This document shows, piece after piece, positions 38,801 to 48,360 of a stretch of 64,000 nucleotides of DNA. Numbering within the stretch: the stretch's first letter is position 1; every line of letters starts with the position of its first letter. Origin of the DNA: Piezodorus guildinii (lineage: Eukaryota; Arthropoda; Insecta; Hemiptera; Pentatomidae); contig CM041297.1 of assembly GCA_023052935.1 (NCBI GenBank), forward strand, positions 1,664,280 to 1,728,279, read 5' to 3'. The notes under the pieces were generated by a model. That model was given only the letters and a program-made list of their open reading frames with translations, did no database searches and was not told where the DNA came from. The translations under genes were made by a program, and so were the position numbers.

Positions 38801-39589
38801 CTTATGCTCCAATAAATCAGTGGCTGAAAGGGGATCATTTTCAGTCTTAAATACTGATGGATATTTCGATAATAATTTAATTAAATTTGATTTTTCTTGA
38901 GGAGGTATATGGTCGGTTCTGATTAGTTGGGGGATTTGTTTTATTATTTCATGGTTTCCTTTTTTATTAGAATCTGTTAATTCTACTTCTTCTTTTTGCA
39001 AATAGTATAAAGGTAAATATATGGTTTCGTTAACTTTACTGTCGATTATTATATTTTGATCATAGATGCCAGGTTTAATTTTAATCTTATCATCTTCATA
39101 GTCAATAAAATATAGATTTTTATTTTGTTCTACTTTTATCTGATTTTCGCCTTCTTTCAAAACTAATTTTAAAACTTCGTCTTCCATAATAAAATCAAAC
39201 TCTGTATAGCGAGTTTTTATTTTGTTGGTTTCGAAATCGATATTAAATTTCATTTCCCTCATTGTCTCATTTCCTAGTAGTATTTCGTAATTGGGACTGA
39301 AATTAAATAGATAAAATTTTATTTTTTCGGGGTTTTTAAGAAAATTATTTCTGCAATAAACTGAAATAGATTCCGTGCCAAGTTCTTCTCCGGTTGCTGT
39401 TTTTATTGTAAAATTTTCTTTTTCTCTTTCAACATCTGGTGGTACAATGTCTGGTCTTATATAATTCTTCCAAGATCCGGTATCAATAAGCCATTTACGA
39501 TTCGCGTGGTCTTTAACATAAGGCAGTTGGCTTTTATTCTCTTCTTTTATGTGTTTTGATTGTCTGGCGGGCCTTTCTCTAAAAAAGAA
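35696..39589 (-). CDS. pol: ERV-2 Pol (PR-RT-RH-IN), -1 frame relative to gag
   Basis: Open from just after a stop in this frame (39590-39592) to the TGA at 35696. It overlaps gag by 43 bases and is entered by -1 frameshifting at 39580-39586. Protease, YMDD reverse transcriptase, RNase H and HHCC integrase motifs are as in ERV-1. The integrase third catalytic position is again Asn (36392-36394). Residue differences from ERV-1 are Glu for Lys in the RT-RNase H connection (FExLKQL), Gly for Asp two residues after NGREF, and Arg for Lys in the basic tail (KYVDKxFQ). The Asp-to-Gly change lies close to the second catalytic Asp but does not replace it. Confidence 0.93.
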   Translation of the reverse strand, partial: FFFRERPARQSKHIKEENKSQLPYVKDHANRKWLIDTGSWKNYIRPDIVPPDVEREKENFTIKTATGEELGTESISVYCRNNFLKNPEKIKFYLFNFSPNYEILLGNETMREMKFNIDFETNKIKTRYTEFDFIMEDEVLKLVLKEGENQIKVEQNKNLYFIDYEDDKIKIKPGIYDQNIIIDSKVNETIYLPLYYLQKEEVELTDSNKKGNHEIIKQIPQLIRTDHIPPQEKSNLIKLLSKYPSVFKTENDPLSATDLLEHKIKTKTEDPIYSKNYRYPHQFKENIKEEIKKMLESKIIRPSNSPYNSPVWIVPKKPDASGKRKIRMVIDYRKLNRETTPDKFPIPNIEDLLGKLGKATIFTAMDLCSGFHQIKVEESSIPKTAFSTDQGHFEFLRMPFGLSNAPATFQRAMNIIFSDSINVLVYMDDIIIFSENYKDHWKHLEETLKKLEKHNLKIQLDKTEFCKKELLFLGHIISERGIEPNPEKIKAVKDFKLPKNEKEIKSFLGLTGFYRKMIPNYAKIASPLTRCLRKDQKEIKPELYENAFEELKQLVCSSPILQIPDFNQDFFLTTDASNFAIGAVLAQKKDGKELPVCFASRTLNKAEQNYSTTEKECLAIIWACNHFRPYLYGRKFFIYSDHKPLEYLRTCKTQNARLIRWKLLLEDFEYDIKYIEGKANKVADHLSRYPIEERKLKEPEFDIFHTENSPNNYSQEIVDLLQEMGIEETQEEANNENLEGINNDENIEENNNGEHQEIIQDDISSLATQHSTESSDNRILIVDDKSRPVNVEKNQIIIKKGHAKIQRETIFNNKQRTTIEFTWPYHEKDFEIEEKLLEILRPNITYGIYCSPISDSIESENNWYNALFNKVASLIREKFPTNRIKRYYKLLPDVKNTEDQKLLILDYHIAKTCHRGINETYLVLKTKFYWPNMKDHITEIINKCDTCGKGKYDRRPIKQKFKITPTPEKPFTDLMIDTLHMSNYYIYLIVDTFSKRIFSYYATSYNAIESMKVLKKYLAYFPKPQKISCDNGREFGNNLFKDFLNYLNIELHYTTPNHPNSLGLLNRASSSLLEILRLINIENKDDKEEDKLEQATTAYNNSLNQDLKMTPNEITFGITNETYNESPEIKEYLVHEYHRKMKQLFEITKKGIEQNKERKIGKLNENREDIEIPEDVYIKRQQKKKIDPKYEKGKYVDKRFQNRNKGRKKKLHPDQVKRPKKVTKKKKSNNNNNKPSTSQKNPEITDEDIENVIKEIETSNVTGVSQDDFEFDDELFQVSSDRSAYGSDTDPANTRFI

Positions 39590-40677
39590 TTATTTGGATC
39601 TAATTTTTCTAATTTCTCTCTTAATTCTCTGATTTCTTGGTCTTTCGGGTCTTCTTGCTGAATTTGGAAATTAGGCTGTTTCGGTTTATTCCCGAATGCG
39701 CTAACTGTTCTCATGGATACAGTTGGATTTTCATCTTTCTTATTATTATTATAGTTTTGATTCCGGTATCGACCTGAACCGTTGAAATACCTTTGTTGTT
39801 CTTGACGGGGCCATTGTTGGTAATAATTATTATTATTATTATTCTGCCGGTAGTCTTGTGGAGGTTCTTGTTGTCGATATTGATGCTCTTGTCTTTGATT
39901 ATGTGGGTTATACGGGTTATTGGGATTTTGCCAATTATTAAATCGTTTGTGATGTTTTTTATCGAACTTTTTCTTATGGTCGAAGCCTCTTTTGTAATCA
40001 TGTTCTCCGGGTCTTCTCATATTTCCCGAATTTATGAGGTCATCGAAGAGTAGATGGTTCTCATTCTGAATTAAATTTCTCAAATCATCTAATGTTCTTA
40101 ACTTTTCTGCTTTAGTCATAAGATATGTTCTTATGTGAAGGGGCATGTTAGTGTAAAAAAAATAAAGAATACTTTTCTCTAATGCGCTAATAATTGTTTC
40201 TCTATTTGGTGTGTTTTCTATCCGATGTTTAGAGATTATTAAAGTGCGGATCTTATCAATTCTTTGAAGGAAATCAAGAGGGTGTTCCTTATGATGTATT
40301 TTGTTATTAAATAATTCATGCGATAATTGTTCAATTGAGCGGCTGTCTCTGAAGGTTCTTTCGAGATAATTTAGTAATTCTTCAACACGACTAAATTCGC
40401 ACGTTGTATTTATATAATCAGCTTCATCCGTAAGTTTTGCTAAAAGTTTACTTAATAATCTTTGTTCGTTTAGTTCCTTAAACGAGTTGTCCGGTTTACA
40501 CACGATTTGGTAAACTTGTCTACAAACTGTCACGAATTTTAACAGATTGTGTGGATTTCCATTAAAATTAGGGATATGATCGTAGTCTGCCGATTTAATT
40601 TGAAAGCTTGCCATATTTGTAGTTAATATTAAATTATTTACTCGCAGGATTAAAGAATTTAAATAATCATCAGACAT
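39547..40677 (-). CDS. gag: ERV-2 Gag polyprotein
   Basis: 376 codons, identical in length to the ERV-1 Gag, with Ile instead of Thr at residue 17, before the second in-frame ATG (codon 22). Capsid-like N-terminal region, basic segment, then a Gln/Asn-rich C-terminus without a zinc knuckle. The leader before it carries the same GTAAGT donor candidate (40703-40708). Confidence 0.92.
   Translation of the reverse strand: MSDDYLNSLILRVNNLILTTNMASFQIKSADYDHIPNFNGNPHNLLKFVTVCRQVYQIVCKPDNSFKELNEQRLLSKLLAKLTDEADYINTTCEFSRVEELLNYLERTFRDSRSIEQLSHELFNNKIHHKEHPLDFLQRIDKIRTLIISKHRIENTPNRETIISALEKSILYFFYTNMPLHIRTYLMTKAEKLRTLDDLRNLIQNENHLLFDDLINSGNMRRPGEHDYKRGFDHKKKFDKKHHKRFNNWQNPNNPYNPHNQRQEHQYRQQEPPQDYRQNNNNNNYYQQWPRQEQQRYFNGSGRYRNQNYNNNKKDENPTVSMRTVSAFGNKPKQPNFQIQQEDPKDQEIRELREKLEKLDPNNSFLEKGPPDNQNT
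39580..39586 (-). promoter_or_regulatory. Gag-pol -1 frameshift site TTTTTTA (ERV-2)
   Basis: Same heptamer and phase as in ERV-1, conserved with its surroundings. Confidence 0.8.
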
Positions 40678-41020
40678 AAAATTACAATAGTAAAGGAAAT
40701 TAACTTACAAAAATTGAGTACGCTGTCAAAATAATCTTCGACGGGGTGTGAAGATCTGTCCTTGAGCTGGATACCTGACGACAGTGAAGTCCGGCCAAGG
40801 TTGAGTGCAGATAAGAGACTTTGCCTGCGTTGCGAGATGCTCGGGGTGAGTGAACTCGTCCAGAATCTGAAGATCTCGAAGTTGGTAGTCCTCGGTAGGT
40901 AAGCCAAAATCTTGAGTCTTCACAGGTGAGGAATCCTAGGCGGTAGTCCTAATTCTGGATTTGCGGAAAAAGTTCGGATCTGCGGAAACTCGGTTCTTAA
41001 AACTGCGATAAAAATATGCA

Positions 41021-41038
41021 GTCCCTGTTCGGGCGCCA
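41021..41038 (-). promoter_or_regulatory. ERV-2 primer binding site, perfect tRNA-Lys type
   Basis: TGGCGCCCGAACAGGGAC on the minus strand, an exact complement of the tRNA-Lys 3' end used by lentiviruses and by Gypsy-type errantiviruses. Confidence 0.9.
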
Positions 41039-41324
41039 ATTTTGGTGTTCGTGCTCGTTATTGAAAAAAAAAATATTTTATTTATTCAAAAGTTACAAAA
41101 TATCGATAATAACACTTTAAAAGACAATAATGACAATCTTGATAATAACAATATGGCTATACTAGATCTGACATAGATTACGTACCGTAATTACTGCGAG
41201 GACTTGAAGAGAGTGTCCCCTGGGAGAAGGGACAGGGTATATAAAGGTTAATAGGACTGCTGAATAAGATTCAAGGAATATGGTGTGATCTGCAGGTGCA
41301 CTATGGCCTCATGGTGGCGTGACT
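41038..41324 (-). repeat. ERV-2 5' LTR
   Basis: 287 bp, identical to the 3' LTR except for the length of the A/T homopolymer. TATA box TATATACC and AATAAATAAA are conserved. Confidence 0.95.
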
Positions 41325-41612
41325 ATATACATGTATGATATACCGTTGGAAAGCTAAAGATTTTAGAAAATATATTATCTCATACACAAGCTTTTAAAAT
41401 TTAATAGAGAGTGATGAAATGAACATAAAACTAACTGATTATTTTAGATAATAATATAATCGATTTTTTAATAAAACACATGTTTCTATAGAAATTCCAT
41501 TTAACTAATTCTTTAATGGTTTCACTCATTTTGATCTCTTACTGTATTTGAAAATTCTTTAATCGATTTTGAATACGGAGGTAAGTGAAAGTCGTGTGTT
41601 GCCCGCACCAGA
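41325..41612 (-). repeat. Family A, right part of the copy split by ERV-2
   Basis: Starts ATATACATGTATGATATACC and ends at TTGCCCGCACCAGA, the family terminus. Completes the 33263-33844 half. Confidence 0.9.
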
Positions 41613-41739
41613 TTTTTTAATTCCGAAACGGTACTTACTTCAAAAACATACCTAGTAGATAATAATACAATAAAGTAGCTTATGTTCCTTTCAAAACTTG
41701 AAGTAATTATTTGATCTCTTTTCATGTTTATTGGAAAGT

Positions 41740-41796
41740 TCTTGAATCAATTTTAACAACGGAGGTAAGTGAAAGTCGTGTGTTGCCCGCACCAGA
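41740..41796 (-). repeat. Family A terminal fragment
   Basis: A second GGAGGTAAGTGAAAGTCGTG...CACCAGA terminus about 180 bp after the first, suggesting a partial duplication or a tandem insertion. Confidence 0.75.
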
Positions 41797-42381
41797 TTTT
41801 TTTTCGTTCTGCGCCACACATCATTAAAATATAGGCGTGAATGTTGCCCTCAATGGATAGGTTTCACCCCCTAACAGGCTCTTGATATCGACATTTTCAA
41901 CCGGACCCACCACCCCTTACGACCTCCCTTCAAAGACCCTCTCTAGCGGACACGATAAGCTGAGACCAGCGGAGCGGACAGTACACTACAATGGCTCCGG
42001 GACCTACCTGCAATTAGCACAGGTGAGAGAGGCAGGTGATCCTCGGCAGGACATCTTCATTAGTGTCCTTTGTGTCCTCTCGCTGGCTTAGGTCTGCACG
42101 GGGCAGTGGCTGAGCTGAAGGATCATAATGGTTTTAAGTTAGCAATTAGAGTTCTTGGGCACAAAGGACGTTCTGACCGATACCTTAGTTATAGTACCAG
42201 AGTCAATTGCGTCAGTTCCAATCTGTTCCGGATGAAATTTGTATCATAGCGTTCCGACAGAATGAATATTAACCTAACCACTTTTTTTAGAATTAGTTAA
42301 TTAACTGTGGAGTACTTTATGTCATAACTTGGCAGAAAAGTACGGAAACAAAACACAGTGCACAAAAATGTGTAGTCTCAG
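41797..42381. other. Single-copy interval, GC-richer
   Basis: 41850-42110 is richer in G+C than the neighbours, with a 69-codon open stretch at 41882-42091 of no recognised family. No repeats of this window match it. Confidence 0.35.
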
Positions 42382-43245
42382 TGATAATAATAGGCTTACC
42401 GAACCCGAAGGTTCGATACCGACACTACTAAATACTGCCTATAAAGACTCGTCCAATGTTCACCTTTGAAGCCCAAGCCCCCTAGATCAGTCATAACACG
42501 ATCCTCCAATCGACGCTTTGGTCTACCTTTCAGGCGCTTACCAGCCGGTTCAGCGAAAACCAACTTTTTCTTCACCGTTTCTGCTACTAATCAAGTATTT
42601 CGTCTAATCGGTATTTATTTCCTCACTGAGTCTAACAACTTTACACGCCCATATGAGTCTCCGCGATGCTATCAACGCAATTAAAATCACAGGGTACAAA
42701 CTCCGTAATTCCACGTTGTGTAACCTTATAAACTCCCCTGTGGCCTCATCTTTCTTTGTACCAAATATTTTACACAGTACCTTATTTTCGAAAACCTTTA
42801 GACGTTGTTTTTCGTTCAAAGTAAGTGGCCAAGTTTCACATCCGTAAAGATCCGTCGGAAGAATAATAGTTTTATAAATTCCAACCTTTAAGGTTTTAGA
42901 CAGAAGCCGCGAGCTAAATAATTTCGCAACTGAATAACAACACGCATTTCCCGCCTTTAACCGGGTTTAATTTCCTTTTGGACTTCATTTTTCTTGTTAT
43001 CATTGAACCTAAATACTTCAATTTCTCTACGTGTACAAAAGTATGTCCTGATATATCAATATTACCTAACATCACTGTTTCTGCTACTACTAATAATAAT
43101 TTTCGTCTTATCGGTATTTATTTCGAGCCCTATTTCTTAACCGTTTTTTACTAACGCACTTGTATATTTTCCGTGTCCTCAGCAGTACAAAATTATCAAA
43201 GTGTCCAGAACCGGAATTTTATCACCAAGATTTACCTTTTCTATG
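42382..43245 (-). pseudogene. RTE-like non-LTR RT 3' end with (ATT)n tail, copy 2
   Basis: The minus strand encodes a LGDKIPVL-type upstream piece, then LKVFENKVLCKIFGTKKDEA, RLHNVEL and LIALIASRRLIWACKVV. It ends in the same CGAACCTTCGGGTTCG hairpin and a short ATTATTATT tail at 42382-42392. An internal segment (CCGTTTCTGCTACTA...CGGTATTTATTTC) appears twice, at about 42576-42625 and 43076-43125, showing an internal duplication. Frames are broken. Confidence 0.8.
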
Positions 43246-43249
43246 ATGT

Positions 43250-43455
43250 CTTAAATATAAGATTTTAGTTTCATAGGACTTTTCGTTGTTTCGCAGAATT
43301 TATCACACACACACAGACCTTTTTGCGGGAATTGTTCACATGGGATCAGGGGACCCTACAACGCGTATTTCTCTTGAAATCTGGAATTCGAAAATTTTCA
43401 AGATCGCAAAACTTTCCCGTACTGTATACTTTATACATAGCTAAATGAAAGTAAA
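43250..43455 (+). repeat. Family A 3' part
   Basis: From TTTTAGTTTCATAGGACTT to GCTAAATGAAAGTAAAACC; includes CACACACACACAGACC and the GGGGACCCTA block. Confidence 0.75.
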
Positions 43456-43711
43456 ACCACGAAGTCTTTATTTGTGTGTTCAGAAGAAATCAGAATATAT
43501 GAGAGATGAAGATATTACAGAGAGAAATGTTATTTGCAGAAAAGTTCCGGTAATGAAGAACTAAAAAAAAGAGGAGGAACAGATATAGTGAGGATTTAGA
43601 GGAAAAATCGAGGGAATTAAGGAACGACAAAGGACCGAGAAGTTTCGAAAAACTGTATTAGATCCTAGCTTTTAATGGGCTAAAGGAGCATTACCCAGGA
43701 TACCCAGCTAA

Positions 43712-44060
43712 AGGAAAAAACAGAAAAGATATTTTTTAAATGGTATTTTTCGTTTTTTAACATAAGAACAGTAATATACATGTATGATATACCGTTGGAA
43801 TGCTAAAGATTTTAGAAAAAATATTATCTCATACACAACCTTTTAAAAGTTAATAGAGAGTGATGAAAGTCCGATAAAATTAACTGATTATTTTAGATAA
43901 GAATATAATTGATTTTTAATAAAACACATGATTCTATAGAAATTCAATGTAATTAATTCTTTAATAGTTTCACCAATTTTTATCTCTAACTGTATTTGAA
44001 AATTCTTTAATCTATTTTTAAAACGGAGGTAAGTGAAAGTCGTGTGTTGCCCGCACCAGA
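43712..44060 (-). repeat. Family A 5' part
   Basis: Includes AACAGTAATATACATGTATG, the unsplit form of the ERV-2 insertion site, and ends at the CCGCACCAGA terminus. Confidence 0.85.
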
Positions 44061-44065
44061 TTTTT

Positions 44066-44125
44066 ACGTCCCCTCCGAAGGACGACACGACTAAGGATTT
44101 TTTACTCGCAATTAAACATTCTAGC
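44066..44125 (-). repeat. SINE S1 short fragment
   Basis: CGTCCCCTCCGAAGGACG through GGATTTTTTACTC matches the SINE body only. Confidence 0.6.
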
Positions 44126-44870
44126 TTATAGGTCGGAAAGCCTGCTCAATGAGCGAACTAGCTCAACAAACTAAATGTTACCGTATTCAAGTCAATTGAT
44201 TACTTAAATATGGCCAATGGAGCAAAATATACTTTATATTCAGCCTTCAATTACCTAGGACATGTTTGATGAAACGTGTGGGTATATAATTACACTAACG
44301 ATGGCCGGAGACACACTCTGGAATTAAGATTGATTATTTAAGGGGTTATATTGCCCTATATAAATAACAGGCCGCCTGTACCTCGGCTAAAGGCAATTAC
44401 CTTTCAGGTAAAAACACAAATTAAAACAAATTACTGTCATTACTAACCTGACTTCAGGTGACTTAAACTTTAAAGCTCGGACCCTCATGTGAGTTCCGTA
44501 ATTGGCAGATTGCTGGGTCCTGGATCGATGATTCTTTGATATCGAATCTAAGACAATCGATCGGGGCTCCAATTCAATTAATTGACTTTAATAATTTGAT
44601 CATTGGTTTAGGGGGATATGTTCTATTATGCACCTACAAAATTAATTAACATATCGTTTAAGATAATTAATGAAAGACCATTTGGCTCAAACTATCTTTC
44701 ATATATTTGTACATATCTGACAATGTTTCCAGAATATTAAGAAATAATCTAGTGCAGGAATCACTCACGTTTCACTTAATTCTTTGTTTGAAATAAAGTG
44801 TTTTTTTTTAATGTAGAAAATCAATTTTAAGAAATTAAACATTGTTTATAATATAAGCCAAATAAAAGTT
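44126..44870. other. Single-copy interval rich in homeodomain-type cores
   Basis: About 44390-44750 includes two overlapping ATCGAT/GATCGATG motifs, CAATTAATTGA and several TTAATTAA-like cores in a high-complexity background. No coding frame; no repeat match. Possible cis-regulatory or conserved noncoding block. Confidence 0.35.
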
Positions 44871-44874
44871 ACAA

Positions 44875-45575
44875 ATAAATTTAAGTATCTGGGAGGAACA
44901 ATAAGCAATAACGGGATGGAGAAGAAAAGCATGAAAGAGAGAATTACAAAGTTGGAAAGGTTAAGCGTTCGCAACAGGCAACATTTGCAATAAGAAGAGC
45001 CTATCCTCTAACGCAAAAATCAGGCACTAATATACGGTGATAAAACCAGTAATTTTGTTACGGGATGGAAACTTCATGTCTCCCCAGCCTAGAACAATTA
45101 CTGAAAGTAGGGAGAAGGATCCTGAGGATAATCTATGGGCCTAAAAAAACACAGGAAAGCTTAGGTTGAGACCTAACCAGGATATCTACTAGGGGATAAA
45201 AGACCTGGAAACCGAGATAAGAATCAGACTAAGATTCTTTGGGAACATGGTAAGAATGGACCAAGGAAGACTGAACAAGAGGATATTTGACCGAATCCGG
45301 GAAACAAGAGCGTACATAAGGCAAATGAGAGAGGAGAAGGAAAAATTAAAAATAACGGACAAGCACTGCCTGGATAGAGAGCAATATGCAAAGATATTGA
45401 AAGAGATCTAGGTCCTTGCGGGAAATAAAGAAAAACGGAAAGGTGCAGCGTGGTCGGAGGAAAGGAAGCAAAAACACGCAGGATGAAAGAGAAAGAACGA
45501 AAACGAAGAAGCAAAAAACAAACAATGATATTCGCGTGGTCTTAAAGGCCGTTTCGTGACAAAAAAAAAATAAGG
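44875..45575 (+). pseudogene. Non-LTR RT C-terminal remnant with A tail
   Basis: It begins with FKYLGGTISNNGMEKKSMKE-like coding sequence, followed by broken frames with METSCL-like and RRILRIIYGPKK segments, FFGNMVRM, and a 3' part shared with 53740-54216 (shared ACTGGATAGAGAGC...AAAGATATTGAAAGA...GATCTAGGTCCTTGCG-like blocks). Ends in a short A run near 45560. 5'-truncated. Confidence 0.65.
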
Positions 45576-45604
45576 CAAATAAAAATAATTGATGAAGTAA
45601 TATA

Positions 45605-46125
45605 TACAATTCGATAAATAGGACATAGCAGACTCACACATCTCATCTCATCCTCAGGCAGCCCGTACCAATGTGTGACTTGTGTAGAGTGCCTCTCTCA
45701 TTAAAACATATAATTGAGAACTGCCCCAAATTCCATGTACAAATGCATAAACTTAACCTAGCTAGATCGTTGAGTGAGAGCTTGAAGGACTCTAGTGAAA
45801 CAGTTAGTTCACTGATTAGGTTTGTCAAAGAATGTTCTCTGCTCCCGGAACTATAAGAAAAAAAAAATTAGTAATAAAAAAAAATATAAAAGTAATAAAT
45901 AAATAAAGAAAAAACTGGAATAAATTCACTAATTCAGAATGTTTCAACAAAAAATAATAATAAAATAAATAAATAAACAATAAAAAAAATAAATAAAAAA
46001 AATAGAAGGAAAAATAAATAATAAAAAGAAGAAAAAAGAGTAAAACAAATCTGTTACTACAAATGTATTCGGTGCTAATAACCAAGAGGTTGAGCACCTA
46101 CTCCAATACCCTAACCCCTAACCCT
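45605..46125 (+). pseudogene. Non-LTR element 3' end with Cys/His RNase H tail
   Basis: IGHSRLTHLISS is followed by MCDLCRVPLSLKHIIENCPKF (open at 45671-45856), the C-x2-C...H...C pattern that ends Pol in R1/I-type insect LINEs. The 3' UTR ends with CGGTGCTAATAACCAAGAGG and a region of CCCTAACCCC. Its 3' UTR part lies in the left arm of the large palindrome. Confidence 0.7.
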
Positions 46126-47090
46126 ACAATTCGATAATTGAATATTTATTATATTATGTTAAAGTATGTGAGAGTGTATGATATTCACATTCGCCTAACC
46201 TCACGAATTTCACCTCACCTACACAACCTTATTTCTCACCGTGTAGCGCTGCCTTAAGTCAATGGGTAAGGAATCTGGAGGAGTGGTCGAAAAGGGGTCA
46301 GAGTCAAGAGAACTTTGATCCTTCATGGACTATTGCGTAACAAAAGAAGAAGAAGAGGAAACAATTAATGAGGCTTCCAAATTATATTCAGAAGTTGAGG
46401 AAAAGTAGTACATACACCCCAGGCCAGAAGACAAGATGGCGACTGCGACATCCCGATGATGTGGTGAGGATCAGGTGTAGTCTCTTTTATTAATAAAGTA
46501 AGTAAAAGGGGTTAGGATATGTTTATGGATATGAAACCAGAACAGGGTGAAACTACGATAGTCGGACGACGTGGAGGCTCACCTCAAGTGACTATGGATG
46601 AGGTAGGCAGAGGTACAAAAGGTAGAAGAAGGAGAAATCACATTAAAAATTATCCACCAATGAACCTTTGAAATTGGGACTTCTGAATCGTAAATTCTTA
46701 GGCTTCTAAATTCTGTTCAGATGATATGGAAATCTGTTCTGTTGCACTAAGTTTCTTAGTTTTATATATATATATATATATAAGTTTGTGTTGTTCTTAG
46801 GTTTCAGTCAATAAATAAACAATTTTATCTATGCGACGTTTCAGAAATTTATTGTTCTCATAATCATGCCTTAACAGTGGAAAAAAAAACAGAACATTAA
46901 TTTTATTATACAATGATTAATATATGATGTTATTGTTAGAGATATAAAAAAAGAGTACATTGAACAATGAATAATCATACAGTAGGTACATAGATATTTT
47001 AAATTAGGATTTACATTAAAGATATTATTATAAAATTACTTACAATTTTGGACAAAATAGTGCACAAATAAAATTGGACAAAATAAAATT
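45880..47090. repeat. Left arm of large inverted repeat
   Basis: Reverse complement, with about 10% differences and indels by eye, of 49028-50135. Shared blocks: GCACCTACTCCAATA, GTAGCGCTGCCTTAAGTCAA, AAGACAAGATGGCGACTGCG, ACGATAGTCGGACGACGTGG, and AAGTTTCTTAGTTTTATATA. The left arm has about 110 bp (46785-46895) that is absent from the right arm. Confidence 0.85.
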
Positions 47091-47395
47091 AAGACACTAT
47101 TTTGTCCAAAATTGTAAGTAATTTTATAATAATATCTTTAATGTAAATCCTAATTAAAATATCTATGTACCTACTGTATTAATATTCATTGTTCAATGTA
47201 CTCTTTTTTATATCTCTAACAAATAAATCATCTATATCTATATTAATTTATTGTATAATAATATTAATGTTCTGTTTTTTTTTCCACTGTTAAGGCATGA
47301 TTATGAGAACAATAAATTCTCGAAACGTCGCATAGATAAAATTGTTTATTCATTGACTGAAACCTAAGAACAACACAAACTTAAATTATCAACAG
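46785..47395. repeat. Hairpin of two inverted 300-bp copies
   Basis: AAGTTTGTGTTGTTCTTAGG at 46782 is matched by CCTAAGAACAACACAAACTT at 47365, and the two halves match inwards to a short loop near 47075-47100 (CACAAATAAAATTGGACAAA). The outer part contains ATGAGAACAATAAATTCTCG followed by AAACGTCGC, resembling a degenerate hammerhead core. Confidence 0.8.
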
Positions 47396-47462
47396 TCGAG
47401 AACTGATCAAACAATATATATAATATATATATATAATAATAATAATAAAATTATTATTATTA

Positions 47463-48090
47463 TTCTGGGACAAGTCCTTTTTAAATAATTTTACAAAACA
47501 TACAAAAAGAACATTAGCGTCTAATAATAGAAATTCCCCATACAAGACTGAAACGACAAGAAACTGCCCGACGTTTTCGACTACTTCAACACTTACTGGA
47601 CAAACGCTCCACCTTCCACTTAATTATAAAAGACTTATTTATATGACCATTATCAGACCGATATGGATTTACGGAGTAGAGCTATGGGGCTCTACTAAAC
47701 CATCGAACTCATCTCGTATCCAATCCTTACAATCCAAAATCCTTCGTAAAATCCTAATGCTCCTTATTTCGTCACAAACAAACTCATCCGTAAAGACCTT
47801 AATATTCCATATGTCGCTGACTTAGCCCGAACCAGGTACCGTTCCTTCCATGACAAACTCCATTCCCACTACAATCCTTTAGTTTCAATCCTTGCTTCCT
47901 CATCGATCCCTGATAATCCTCCGAGGCGTCTGAAAAGAAGATGGCCACGAGACCTTCTAGTTTAAAATATTTTTAGAGTGCTACCACTGGGTAGTGGCTC
48001 TACATGTATTTCATGACCATTTTCTATGTAACCATCACATTTACTTGATGTATTTTTTTTTAAATACAGTTGTAGATATAAAAAAAAAAA
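47463..48090 (+). pseudogene. Jockey-like LINE 3' end (with short CR1-like fragment at its start)
   Basis: 47495-48090 encodes ETARRFRLLQHLL-type, MTIIRPIWIYGVELWGSTKP, IQSLQSKILRKI and FHDKLHSHYNPL-type pieces in broken frames, then the family 3' UTR and an A-rich tail. 47463-47510 (CTGGGACAAGTCC...) resembles the 3' UTR of the CR1-like copy at 18331. Confidence 0.8.
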
Positions 48091-48360
48091 AATAAAAAAA
48101 ATAATAGAAATCAAAATAAAATAAAAAGTGAACTATAGTGATAAATTAAAAGGTAGCTTATAATAATTATAATTAATAACAAAACTAGACAAAAGATAAA
48201 ACAGAAATATATGTTCATATATATAAAATTTTAATTAATAGTGCTTTACTGTATTGGTGTAAAATTAATGAAATAATAAAGTTAAATATGCAAGTGCTCC
48301 ACAATGTAAGATATTATATTTAAACAATCGTTTCTATATGTTTTTATTTAACTAATTTAA
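48091..48360. other. AT-rich interval, nothing recognised
   Basis: A-rich tail region and AT-rich sequence, no coding frame. Confidence 0.35.

Larger units (their letters stand above)
33845..41324 (-). mobile_element. ERV-2: complete errantivirus-type provirus, inverted relative to ERV-1
   Basis: A 7,480-bp provirus with the same organisation as ERV-1. The internal region is equal in length, and positions convert as 43409 minus the ERV-1 coordinate. LTRs are 289 and 287 bp, differing by 2 bp in one A-run as read. Flanks show ATA at 33842-33844 and 41325-41327, inside a family A copy whose unsplit form reads CAGTAATATACATG. All frames are open. I count seven residue differences from ERV-1 (one in Gag, three in Pol, three in Env). 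Confidence 0.95.

Noticed and set aside
45224..45641. Leu/Phe/Ser-rich minus-strand frames resembling membrane proteins
   Set aside because: Antisense of a LINE 3' region; no start context or family support.
46110..46135. CCCTAACCCCTAACCCTA resembling telomeric repeat (TTAGG type)
   Set aside because: Only two to three irregular units, within a LINE 3' UTR duplicated in the palindrome; not an array.
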